A stretch of DNA of 64,000 bases from JAUIAI01 sp041396585. Lineage in GTDB: Bacteria; Pseudomonadota; Gammaproteobacteria; Burkholderiales; Burkholderiaceae_E. The position numbers and the translations under genes were made by a program. Positions 17,585 through 25,031 of the stretch are shown one piece after another; position 1 is the first letter of the stretch; each line of letters opens with the position of its first letter. The DNA is taken from assembly GCA_041396585.1 (NCBI GenBank), contig JAWKYG010000005.1:248001-312000 (forward strand). Reading direction: 5' to 3'. The notes below the pieces were generated by a model. That model was given only the letters and a program-made list of their open reading frames with translations, was not told the DNA's origin and made no database searches.

Positions 17585-18196
17585 TCAACAGCAGGACTTC
17601 GGGTCGGACGCGGTCATCGCGTCGGCCTTCGGACCACAGCAAGAGCCTGCCCGGGGCGTCTGCGGCCCGGCGGCACTGCTGGCAGATGCTGCCACCGGCT
17701 GGGCCTGGGGCTTGCCGCCGGCAGATACAGCGCCCGCCTGGAAGCCGGGCGTGCAGCAGGCGGATGACCCGGCCGCCGTACCCGAGGCCAGCGCCGCCGC
17801 GATGCCGGTCGCACCCGCGGATTCACTGAACACAGGGATGTCATCGAGGGTATGGAATTGCTCCCAGGCGAGCCCGCTTGGGTCCATGATCCAGTACTTG
17901 TCGCTACGGGCATAGCAGCAGGTGGTGCGGCCTTCGTCGAGTAGCGACATTTCGGCCTTACCGGCGGCCTCGCGCAGCGTGGCCAGTTCGTCGGCGGTAT
18001 CGGTCTGAAAGCCGAGATGACCCAGCCCGGGGCGCTGTCCGCGCGTGGAGATGGCGAAGTTCAGCCGTGGGTCTTCGAGCATCCACTTCGCATAGTCGGC
18101 TTCGCTGCGCTCGGGCGGGGCGCCGAACATCTGCGAGTAGAACGCGATGCTCTTGGCCAGATCATCGACATGCACATGAACATGGAAACGTTTCAT
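17585..18196 (-). CDS. arsI: ArsI/CadI-type VOC protein (C-As lyase-like) with cysteine-pair tail
   Basis: A 203-residue vicinal-oxygen-chelate protein. The N-terminal 130 residues match ArsI, an iron-dependent dioxygenase that cleaves methyl or aryl groups from trivalent organoarsenicals: M-K-R-F-H-V-H-V-H near the start, the vicinal cysteine pair in T-T-C-C-Y-A-R-S-D, and D-P-S-G-x-x-W-E at the third metal ligand. A 70-residue Ala/Ser/Gly-rich tail adds three more Cys-Cys pairs and may bind As(III) or other metals. It lies between arsR and arsC, with 13 and 24 bases to its neighbours. A cadmium-induced CadI role is the main alternative. Confidence 0.83.
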   Translation of the reverse strand: MKRFHVHVHVDDLAKSIAFYSQMFGAPPERSEADYAKWMLEDPRLNFAISTRGQRPGLGHLGFQTDTADELATLREAAGKAEMSLLDEGRTTCCYARSDKYWIMDPSGLAWEQFHTLDDIPVFSESAGATGIAAALASGTAAGSSACCTPGFQAGAVSAGGKPQAQPVAASASSAAGPQTPRAGSCCGPKADAMTASDPKSCC

Positions 18197-18209
18197 CGTG
18201 AGGCTTCCT

Positions 18210-18533
18210 TCAGCATGAGGCGGCGCGCGCGGAGACGTCGAGGCAGACTCCGCCCTGGCAGCAGTTTTCAGTGAGATACGAGAGCAACCCATTCATTTGC
18301 GCATAGTGGGCGCGATAGATCAGATGACGGCCGCGCCGCTCCTGGGTGATCAGCCCGGCATTGAGCAGTTCTTTCAAGTGGAAGGACAAGGTGTTGGCCG
18401 CCATGCCCTGCGACTGCGCGATGTCGCCCGCGCTCGCGCCCTCGGGCCCGGCCACCACCAGTTGCCGGAACACCTGCAGGCGGCTTGCCTGTGCAAGTGC
18501 GGACAAGGCGCGGATCACTTCTGACGATTCCAT
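18210..18533 (-). CDS. arsR: ArsR family arsenic-responsive repressor
   Basis: A 107-residue winged-helix repressor. The DNA-recognition helix is in the region M-A-A-N-T-L-S-F-H-L-K-E-L. The metal site is at the C-terminus: N-C-C-Q-G-G-V-C, the vicinal-plus-one cysteine arrangement described for Acidithiobacillus-type ArsR, rather than C-V-C in the DNA helix. It is the first gene of the ars operon and should repress it until As(III) binds. No Shine-Dalgarno sequence precedes the ATG; the predicted promoter would start transcription at or within a few bases of the start codon. Confidence 0.92.
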   Translation of the reverse strand: MESSEVIRALSALAQASRLQVFRQLVVAGPEGASAGDIAQSQGMAANTLSFHLKELLNAGLITQERRGRHLIYRAHYAQMNGLLSYLTENCCQGGVCLDVSARAASC

Positions 18534-18539
18534 AATTCA

Positions 18540-18568
18540 AGAATATTAGAAATATAGAAGAAAGGCAA
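18540..18568 (-). promoter_or_regulatory. Predicted ars operon promoter with AT-rich operator
   Basis: On the minus strand TTGCCT (18568-18563) and TATTCT (18545-18540) are spaced by 17 bases. Initiation about seven bases further would fall at the arsR ATG (18533), giving a leaderless mRNA. The inverted repeat ATATT-AGA-AATAT (18543-18555) overlaps the spacer and -10 element and is a plausible ArsR operator. The stretch is strikingly AT-rich against its surroundings. Confidence 0.55.
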
Positions 18569-18701
18569 GGTCGGCGGATTTCATCGGCCCGCCCGTGGCG
18601 GATGCCTTCGAAGTCAGGACGCATGAAACGATCTTCAGCGCGCCATCCCCGGTGCCCGGCCATGATATGCACGGGCACAATTCGGGCGATCGCAATTTAG
18701 T

Positions 18702-18713
18702 TTGCGCGCGCAA
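18702..18713. promoter_or_regulatory. 12-bp palindrome upstream of the ferredoxin gene
   Basis: TTGCGCGCGCAA is a perfect palindrome ending five bases before the AGGAGA ribosome site of the XylT-like gene. It could be an operator for the catechol dioxygenase pair. No regulator gene of obvious match is adjacent, so this is a positional suggestion only. Confidence 0.3.
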
Positions 18714-18733
18714 TCCATCAGGAGACCGACGTG

Positions 18734-19102
18734 ATGTTCGACAGCCGTCCCAAGGTCAATGTGACGGTCAGTCAGACCGGTGAGGTCTTCGAGTGCCCGG
18801 TTGGCGAGAGCGTGCTCAAGGGCATGCTGAGGCTTGGTCGCCAGGGCATTCCGGTCGGATGTGTCAACGGCGGCTGCGGGGTGTGCAAGATTCGTGTCAC
18901 TGACGGTGAGGTGACACGGCTTGGGCCGATCAGTCGGGCCCATGTCACCGTCGAGGAAGAGCAGCAAGGGTTTACACTGGCCTGCCGGGTGTCGCCGGCC
19001 AGTGCGGTGACGCTGGAGGTGGCCGGTAAGCTGCGGCGTCGCTTCAGCGAGCGTGCATCTGCCGAGGCGCGGTATCACTCGTCGTCAAAGAAAACCCCGT
19101 GA
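18734..19102 (+). CDS. XylT-type [2Fe-2S] ferredoxin
   Basis: A 122-residue plant-type ferredoxin. The cluster motif C-V-N-G-G-C-G-V-C lies at about residues 43-51, with the fourth cysteine in L-A-C-R near 85. XylT-like ferredoxins, encoded directly upstream of extradiol dioxygenases, reduce the inactivated Fe(III) of catechol 2,3-dioxygenase, and this gene lies 22 bases before such a dioxygenase. AGGAGA at 18719-18724 is the ribosome site; a GTG three bases earlier (18731) is an alternative start. The 25-residue basic C-terminal tail is longer than in typical XylT. Confidence 0.85.
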   Translation: MFDSRPKVNVTVSQTGEVFECPVGESVLKGMLRLGRQGIPVGCVNGGCGVCKIRVTDGEVTRLGPISRAHVTVEEEQQGFTLACRVSPASAVTLEVAGKLRRRFSERASAEARYHSSSKKTP

Positions 19103-19124
19103 TTCAATCGGGAGGAGACCGGGA

Positions 19125-20069
19125 ATGGGAATCTTACGAATCGGCCATGTCAGCCTCAAGGTCATGGACATGGAGGCCGCCAGGCGCCACTACACGAAGG
19201 TGCTTGGCTTGAAGGTCACCATGGAAGACAAGGCCGGCAATGTCTATCTGAAATGCTGGGACGAGTGGGACAAGTACTCGCTGATCCTGACACCCTCGGA
19301 TCAGGCCGGCATGAATCACATCGCCTACAAAGTCAGGAAAGACGGCGATCTCGACGATCTCCAGAAAAAGATCGAGGACTACGGCATCAAGACCACGATG
19401 ATGGCCGAGGGCGCACTGCCGTCCACCGGGCGCATGTTGCAGTTCAACATGCCCAGTGGCCACGAGATGCGCCTCTATGCGGACAAGGAGTATGTCGGCA
19501 CCGAGGTTGGCACCACCAACCCGGAGCCCTGGCCGGACAACATCACAGGCGCGGGCGTGCACTGGCTCGATCATGCCCTGCTGATGTGCGAGTTCAATCC
19601 GGAAACCGGCGTCAACCGGGTGGCCGAGAACACCGCGTTCTTTGTCGATGTGCTCGATTTCTTCCTCACCGAGCAGATCATGGTGGGCCCGGATGGTTCG
19701 CTGCAACTGGCGAGCTGGCTGGCGCGCACCACCACGCCGCACGACATCGCTTTCGTTGGCGGGCCCACACCCGGTCTGCATCACATCAGCTTCTTCCTCG
19801 ACAGCTGGCATGATGTGCTCAAGGCCGCCGACATCATGGGCAAGAACAAGGTGAAGATCGATGTCGCCCCCACGCGCCATGGCATCACCCGAGGCGAGAC
19901 CATCTACTTTTTCGATCCGAGCGGGAACCGCAACGAGACCTTCGCCGGGCTCGGCTACCTGGCGCAGCGCGATCGGCCGGTGACCACCTGGACCGAGAAC
20001 GAGCTTTGGTCTGGCATCTTCTATCACACGGGTGAGCCCGTCTCGTCGTTCACGGACGTCTATACCTGA
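19125..20069 (+). CDS. xylE: Catechol 2,3-dioxygenase (extradiol, type I)
   Basis: A 314-residue two-domain extradiol dioxygenase that opens catechols beside the hydroxyl groups to 2-hydroxymuconic semialdehydes. The iron ligands appear as His150 (V-H-W-L-D-H), His219 or His220 (G-L-H-H-I-S-F-F) and Glu271 (G-N-R-N-E-T-F). The start at 19125 follows the strong ribosome site GGAGGAG (19111-19117); the open frame extends upstream without family support. Length and sequence fit the XylE/NahH/DmpB subfamily. The remaining meta-cleavage genes (semialdehyde dehydrogenase or hydrolase, hydratase, aldolase) are not adjacent. Confidence 0.93.
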   Translation: MGILRIGHVSLKVMDMEAARRHYTKVLGLKVTMEDKAGNVYLKCWDEWDKYSLILTPSDQAGMNHIAYKVRKDGDLDDLQKKIEDYGIKTTMMAEGALPSTGRMLQFNMPSGHEMRLYADKEYVGTEVGTTNPEPWPDNITGAGVHWLDHALLMCEFNPETGVNRVAENTAFFVDVLDFFLTEQIMVGPDGSLQLASWLARTTTPHDIAFVGGPTPGLHHISFFLDSWHDVLKAADIMGKNKVKIDVAPTRHGITRGETIYFFDPSGNRNETFAGLGYLAQRDRPVTTWTENELWSGIFYHTGEPVSSFTDVYT

Positions 20070-20416
20070 TCCCGTCGCACGAGCCTGGCCGCAGCGCGCC
20101 CGTCGCGCATCGCGGCCGGTTCGCAACGGCCGCATGACCCGGCGCGAAAGCACCGGGTGGTGCGGCCGTTGTGCTTTCTGCCCATGGCTGCCTCATGCAG
20201 TCCCTGAAACGGGCGGCTTTGGGTCACATGGGCTCGACTGATCGGGGAGGGCCGGTCGCATCGCGTCTCTGATCAAAGCCGGCCCGCCGCCTCGCGTCTC
20301 CTTCACGCCGGTCGGGGCAGCCTGCCGGAGCCCGGCTGCTAGCGCCACCGTTTGGTGCCGATCCGCCCGCGCTGGTCGGCAATCAGGGCCGTTGCGCCGG
20401 CTAGGCATGAAAAACC
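20070..20416. other. Intergenic region between xylE and the DUF6502-type gene
   Basis: About 350 bases with no convincing gene on either strand. It contains the strong hairpin at 20125-20170 described separately; the remainder is GC-rich without a recognisable element. Confidence 0.6.
20125..20170 (+). terminator. Long stem-loop with GAAA tetraloop downstream of xylE
   Basis: AACGGCCGCA (20125-20134) pairs perfectly with TGCGGCCGTT (20161-20170). Inside, ACCCGG (20137-20142) pairs with CCGGGT (20153-20158) and GC-GAAA-GC (20044+100 onward, i.e. 20144-20151) closes with a GNRA-type loop. It lies 56 bases after the xylE stop. No strong T-run follows, so it may be a weak or factor-assisted terminator or an mRNA-stabilising 3' structure. 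Confidence 0.5.
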
Positions 20417-20445
20417 TTGAAATGTGCGAAATGCACATTTATAAT
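20417..20445 (+). promoter_or_regulatory. Sigma-70 promoter with operator-like inverted repeat, near-leaderless
   Basis: TTGAAA (20417-20422) and a perfect TATAAT (20440-20445) are separated by 17 bases. AATGTGC-GAAAT-GCACATT (20421-20439), a perfect 7-bp inverted repeat, fills the spacer and is a strong candidate repressor site. Transcription should begin near 20452, only about three bases before the ATG at 20455, which has no Shine-Dalgarno sequence. Confidence 0.72.
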
Positions 20446-20454
20446 GAGGCTGTC

Positions 20455-21330
20455 ATGAGCAAAAGCGATTCCACCCCCGGTCATGTTCAGGGTCTGAGCC
20501 CCCAGCAGCAGGCGTTGCTGGATGCGGTTGCGCAATTGTTGGCGCCACTGGCCGAACTGTGTGTCGGTCGCGGTGTGGCGATCCAGGCCGTCGAAGAACT
20601 CCTGCGCCAGGCGATGGTGGCCGCCGCGCGCGATGCCTGCGGCGATGCCAATCCGAGTCGGCTGACCAGTCGCATCTCCACCATGACCGGCCTCACACGG
20701 CGCGAAGTGACGCGCATCGAGCAGGCGGGGGCACCGGCGCGTCCGGCCTCGCGTTCGATCGCGACCGAGGTGTTCACCTGCTGGGCCTTCGAGCCCGCAT
20801 ATCGCGATGCCGCAGGCGTGCCGATGATCCTGCCGCGTACCGGGCCCGATCCGAGCTTCGAGGCCCTGGCCGCCCGGATCACGCGCGATGTGCATCCCCG
20901 TTCGCTGCTGGCCGAGATGGAGCGCCTGGGCATGGTGGCGCTGGAGGGCGATTCGGTGCGATTGCTCGAGGACACCTGGGTGCCCCGGGGCGATTGGACG
21001 CAGATGGTCGGATTGCTCGGCGCCAACGTCGGTGATCATCTGCGCGCGGCCACCTCGAATGTGCTCGGGCATGGGCCCAGGCATCTCGAGCAGGCGGTGT
21101 GGGCCGATGAACTTTCCGAGCAGTCGCTGGATACGGTGCGTGTGCTCGCCGCCCGTCGCTGGCAGACCCTGATGAGCGAATTGGTGCCCGAACTGGAGCG
21201 GCTCACGAAAGCCGATCGCAGCGCGGACAGAGTGCGCAACAAGCGCTTGCGCATCGGCATGTACGGCTGGACCGACGACATGCCGCCACCGGCGGCCGAA
21301 GCGGGCCGTGACGATGATGACTCCCACTGA
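20455..21330 (+). CDS. DUF6502-type family protein of unknown function
   Basis: A 291-residue soluble protein resembling the DUF6502 family. The N-terminal part is helical (L-L-D-A-V-A-Q-L-L-A-P-L-A-E-L-C), followed by a segment resembling a helix-turn-helix (T-G-L-T-R-R-E-V-T-R-I-E-Q) around residues 75-90. The C-terminal half has no recognised motif and ends in an acidic tail. The DNA-binding-like segment suggests it could be a regulator, possibly of its own promoter. It precedes the lipoprotein-cytochrome/sulfide dehydrogenase pair by 188 bases, on the same strand. The start at 20455 is preferred to an in-frame codon at 20392 because the promoter lies between them. Confidence 0.75.
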   Translation: MSKSDSTPGHVQGLSPQQQALLDAVAQLLAPLAELCVGRGVAIQAVEELLRQAMVAAARDACGDANPSRLTSRISTMTGLTRREVTRIEQAGAPARPASRSIATEVFTCWAFEPAYRDAAGVPMILPRTGPDPSFEALAARITRDVHPRSLLAEMERLGMVALEGDSVRLLEDTWVPRGDWTQMVGLLGANVGDHLRAATSNVLGHGPRHLEQAVWADELSEQSLDTVRVLAARRWQTLMSELVPELERLTKADRSADRVRNKRLRIGMYGWTDDMPPPAAEAGRDDDDSH

Positions 21331-21518
21331 GCGCGCACGGCACGGGCTGGAACGACGGTTCCAGCCACGGGCCGAAACCGGCGGGCCTGCAAGGCGTAAG
21401 CGGCGCGGGCCCGTCACCCTCGATATCCAACCAGGGACCCGGTGCACTCGCGCCGGGGCCCGCCACAGCTCGCTCGCGGGCCGCGGCGGTGCCACGAAAG
21501 CTCCCTAAAGGAAAACCC

Positions 21519-22364
21519 ATGTTCACGAATGAAACTAGCCGGCGCCGGGGGCGCTGGTTGGCCGCGCTCGCCGTGGCCACGCTGGCCGCCTGCGGAGGCG
21601 GCGGAACCACTACTGCCGCAAGCTCCGCAAACGGCGCCACCAAGGTGGCTACCTTCATCGACGCCGCGGTTCAGGGCCTGCAGTTCGAATCGCCCGGCAG
21701 TTCGGGCGTGACCGATGCGCGCGGCAATTTCACCTACAAGAGCGGCGAGTCCGTCACGTTCCGGGTTGGCAACGTGGTGCTCGGCAGCACGACACCGGGC
21801 GGCGACGTGGTTCGCCCGCGGGATCTGGTGGCGGACGCCGGCGGCGACGACGACGCACGTGTGATCCGGATCCTGCGCATGCTGCAATCGTTGGACGACA
21901 ACGCCAATCCGGAAGACGGAATCCGGATCTCCGAAGGCGCGCGCGACTATCTGAGCCGCCGCTCATCGACCGAGCTGCGTCTCGATGACAGTCGAACGTC
22001 GGATTCCGATGTTGCCGAACGTCTGCCTACCGGGGAGTTCACGGTCGGCGAACGAGAGGCCCGTGATCATGCGCAGCGCCATGCCGGCGATGAATCGAAT
22101 GCCGGCCTGGGCTATAGCGGCTCTGGAGGCTCGGCCACGCAGGTGGCGCAGCCTGCCTCCAGTGCGGGAAGACTGCTGGCATCGAACTGCTTCCAGTGCC
22201 ATGGCACCGGCGGCATGGGGGGCTTCGAGCGCATTCGCGGCGGTGAAGCCGATGAGGTCAGTGAGTTCCTTGGCAAGCCGGCGTCCGAATCGATCATGGC
22301 CGCGCATGCGCAGGGTTTCACCCGTGCGCAGCTCGATGCGGTCGTGGCTTATCTGAACCAATGA
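21519..22364 (+). CDS. Lipoprotein with N-terminal surface-type domain and C-terminal cytochrome c (FccA-like)
   Basis: A 281-residue exported lipoprotein. The signal sequence ends in the lipobox L-A-A-C25 followed by glycines. Residues about 35-150 resemble a repeat domain of surface adhesins and lipoproteins (V-Q-G-L-Q-F-E-S ... G-N-F-T-Y-K-S-G-E-S-V-T-F-R-V-G). A charged linker follows, then a small monohaem cytochrome c: C-F-Q-C-H at 224-228 with Met260 as the probable sixth ligand. The next gene is the flavoprotein of flavocytochrome c sulfide dehydrogenase, so this cytochrome is the probable electron acceptor. The start at 21519 gives a normal lipoprotein signal. Confidence 0.82.
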   Translation: MFTNETSRRRGRWLAALAVATLAACGGGGTTTAASSANGATKVATFIDAAVQGLQFESPGSSGVTDARGNFTYKSGESVTFRVGNVVLGSTTPGGDVVRPRDLVADAGGDDDARVIRILRMLQSLDDNANPEDGIRISEGARDYLSRRSSTELRLDDSRTSDSDVAERLPTGEFTVGEREARDHAQRHAGDESNAGLGYSGSGGSATQVAQPASSAGRLLASNCFQCHGTGGMGGFERIRGGEADEVSEFLGKPASESIMAAHAQGFTRAQLDAVVAYLNQ

Positions 22365-22378
22365 AACGGGAGATGCAC

Positions 22379-23827
22379 ATGAAGATCGATCTCGGAACAA
22401 TCTCCCGCCGTCAATGGCTGGGCATGGCTTTGGCCGCGGCCGGTGTCGGCGTCGTGCCCGCGCTGGCGCGGGCCGATGATGATGAGCGCGGCGGCGAAGG
22501 TGGCACGGGCTCCGGAACTTATCTCGCCCTGGCCGGCAGCGGTCCCGGCGGGCACGTGGTCGTGGTGGGCGGCGGTATGGCGGGCGCCACCGTGGCCAAG
22601 TATCTGCGCCTCTGGGGCGGCGCGAGCCTGGCCGTGACCCTGGTGGAGCCTGATCCGATCTACACGTCCAACATCATGAGCAACCTGGTGTTGAACGGCC
22701 GCATGAGCGTGGCGCAACTGCAGTACGAGCGCGGCGCTCTTGCCGATCGCTATGGGGTCACGCTCGTCAATGGCGCGGTGCAGTCACTGGATGCGCCCAA
22801 CCGGCTGGTGACGCTCGCCGACGGCACGGCTCTGAATTACGACCGGCTGGTGGTGGCAACCGGCGTCGAGTTCATGCCGGCCTATGGGCTGAGCGTGGCC
22901 GACTACGAGACCAGGACGCCGCACGCCTGGCGCGCCGGGCCGCAGACCAGCCTGCTCAAGCAGCAGATCGATGCGATGCGCGATGGCGATACCTTCGTGA
23001 TGACGATTCCGCTCTCGCCCTATCGCTGCCCGCCCGGCCCCTACGAGCGCGCCTGCCTGGTGGCCGATACGCTGAAGAAGAGCGGTCGCGCCAATTGCAA
23101 GGTGGTGGTGCTCGACGAGAACGCGGGCATCCAGGCCGAGAAGGAGAACTTCGGCCATGCGTTTGCCGCGATACACGTGCGTGGCGACGGCAGTCCGATC
23201 ATCGACTACCGGCCCGGCATCACCGGGATCGCGATCGATCCGGATACGCGCATCGTCACGTATGGCAACGGTGCCAACACGATCCTTGCGACTGTGGTCA
23301 ACCCGATTCCGCCACATCGCGCGGCGGGCATCGGCGCCGGGTCGCTGGACGAGAACGATGACGGAGGCTGGTTCGCCCGGGCGGGGCTGAATAACAGCGC
23401 GCTCGAGGCCGCCAGCCCGAACTTCGGGCGCTGGGCCGGCGTCGATGTGCTGAGCTATGAATCGAGCTCTGTGCCTGGCGTGCATGTGATCGGGGATGCG
23501 TCTTCCTGTGGTCTGCCAAAGGCCGGCCATGTCGGCAACCAGGAGGCCAAGATCTGCGCCGATGCGATCGTGCGTCTGCTGGGCGGTCAGCAGCCGGATC
23601 CGGCGCCGGTGGCGAACTCGGCCTGTTACTCGCCGATCACCGCCTCCACCGCATCCTGGCTGACCGCGGTCTATCAATACGATGCGGCCAGCACGCGCAT
23701 GAAGGTGGCGGCCAACGGGGGCTCCACCGTGGGTGCCGGCGCGATCGAGGCGGGCAGTATCAGCACACGCAACTACAACCAGATGTTCACCTGGTTCCAT
23801 AGCCTGATGGGCGATTCCTTCGCCTGA
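22379..23827 (+). CDS. fccB: Flavocytochrome c sulfide dehydrogenase flavoprotein (FccB/SoxF type)
   Basis: A 482-residue periplasmic flavoprotein oxidising sulfide to sulfur or polysulfide. The N-terminus carries a twin-arginine signal S-R-R-Q-W-L with an A-R-A cleavage site near residue 31. The FAD site is V-V-G-G-G-M-A-G. Cysteines in Y-R-C-P-P-G-P-Y-E-R-A-C and S-S-C-G-L-P-K-A-G-H-V-G-N match the redox-active and C-terminal regions of FccB. GGGAG (22368-22372) favours the ATG at 22379; an ATG at 22361 overlapping the previous stop is an alternative. The haem subunit partner is the preceding lipoprotein. Confidence 0.88.
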   Translation: MKIDLGTISRRQWLGMALAAAGVGVVPALARADDDERGGEGGTGSGTYLALAGSGPGGHVVVVGGGMAGATVAKYLRLWGGASLAVTLVEPDPIYTSNIMSNLVLNGRMSVAQLQYERGALADRYGVTLVNGAVQSLDAPNRLVTLADGTALNYDRLVVATGVEFMPAYGLSVADYETRTPHAWRAGPQTSLLKQQIDAMRDGDTFVMTIPLSPYRCPPGPYERACLVADTLKKSGRANCKVVVLDENAGIQAEKENFGHAFAAIHVRGDGSPIIDYRPGITGIAIDPDTRIVTYGNGANTILATVVNPIPPHRAAGIGAGSLDENDDGGWFARAGLNNSALEAASPNFGRWAGVDVLSYESSSVPGVHVIGDASSCGLPKAGHVGNQEAKICADAIVRLLGGQQPDPAPVANSACYSPITASTASWLTAVYQYDAASTRMKVAANGGSTVGAGAIEAGSISTRNYNQMFTWFHSLMGDSFA

Positions 23828-23917
23828 TCCGGGCGAGGCCGCCCGGGGCCGTCCGAGGCCCCGCGCGTCATGCCAGCGATGGCATGGCGCGCGTCTGCTT
23901 CAGTGATGAGCCGTTCA

Positions 23918-25006
23918 CTATATGGCCGCGACGGCCACCCGACGCGCGCGAACGGCCTCGGCCAGCCGTGCCAGCAGCGGTTCGGTCTGCGCCAGGCTGA
24001 TGCAGGCATCGGTCAGCGACACGCCGTAGCGTGGCGGCTGGCCGGAAATCAGGTCCTGGCGTCCCTCTTCGAGATGGCTCTCGATCATCACGCCGATGAT
24101 GCGTTGATCCCCGTGCGCGATCTGCCCGGCGACATCCATGGTCAGCGCTGCCTGACGCATGTGCTGCTTCGAGCTGTTCGCATGCGAGACATCGATCATC
24201 ACCTGCGGGCGCAGGCCCACCTTGGCAAGCAGGGCGCAGGCTGCATCGACATCGGCGGCTGCATAGTTGGGCGATTCGCCACCGCGCAGAATCACGTGGG
24301 TATCGGGATTGCCGGTGGTCTCGAAGATCGCCGCCATCCCCATCTTGGTCATGCCCTTGAAGGCATGGGGTGCGCTTGCCGCCTGGATCGCATCGGCCGC
24401 CACCTTGATGCCGCCGTCGGTGCCGTTCTTGAAGCCCACCGGGCAGGACAGGCCACTGGCCAGTTGCCGGTGGGTCTGACTCTCGGTGGTGCGCGCGCCG
24501 ATCGCGCCCCAGCTGACCAGATCGCTGATGAACTGCGGCGAGAGCAGATCGAGGAACTCGGTGGCGACCGGCAGGCCGAGCTCGGTGATCTCGAGCAGCA
24601 GCTTGCGCGCCAGTGTCAGGCCGTCGTTGATTGCATAGCTGCCATCGAGCCTGGGATCATTGATATAGCCCTTCCAGCCCACGGTCGTGCGCGGCTTCTC
24701 GAAGTAGACGCGCATCAGCACCGCGAGCTCGCTGCCGTACGCTTGCGTGATCTCGTGCAGCCGGCGTGCATAGTCCATGGCCTGTTCATGATCATGGATA
24801 GAGCAGGGGCCGGCGATCACGATCAGCCGATCATCCTCGCCGCGCAGAATCCGGGTCACGGCCTCCCGGCCGACCCGCGTGGTCTGTTCGGCCATGGCGC
24901 TCGCGGGCAACTGCTCGAGCAACAGCGCGGGCGAGATCAGCGGGCGCACGCGCGCGATGCGCAGGTCATCGGTTCGCGTGGCGTCTTCGGTGCGGTGTTC
25001 GTTCAT
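23918..25006 (-). CDS. aroG: 3-deoxy-7-phosphoheptulonate synthase, class I (AroF/G/H type)
   Basis: A 362-residue DAHP synthase condensing phosphoenolpyruvate and erythrose 4-phosphate, the first step of aromatic amino acid synthesis. The conserved segments A-G-P-C-S-I-H, R-V-Y-F-E-K-P-R-T, K-N-G-T-D-G and D-V-S-H-A-N-S-S-K provide substrate and metal ligands. The start at 25006 gives a normal N-terminus; no strong Shine-Dalgarno sequence is seen. It lies 25 bases downstream of the LysR gene on the same strand and is convergent with fccB. Confidence 0.93.
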   Translation of the reverse strand: MNEHRTEDATRTDDLRIARVRPLISPALLLEQLPASAMAEQTTRVGREAVTRILRGEDDRLIVIAGPCSIHDHEQAMDYARRLHEITQAYGSELAVLMRVYFEKPRTTVGWKGYINDPRLDGSYAINDGLTLARKLLLEITELGLPVATEFLDLLSPQFISDLVSWGAIGARTTESQTHRQLASGLSCPVGFKNGTDGGIKVAADAIQAASAPHAFKGMTKMGMAAIFETTGNPDTHVILRGGESPNYAAADVDAACALLAKVGLRPQVMIDVSHANSSKQHMRQAALTMDVAGQIAHGDQRIIGVMIESHLEEGRQDLISGQPPRYGVSLTDACISLAQTEPLLARLAEAVRARRVAVAAI

Positions 25007-25031
25007 GATCGTTTTGGTCGGCAGCGGCCCG

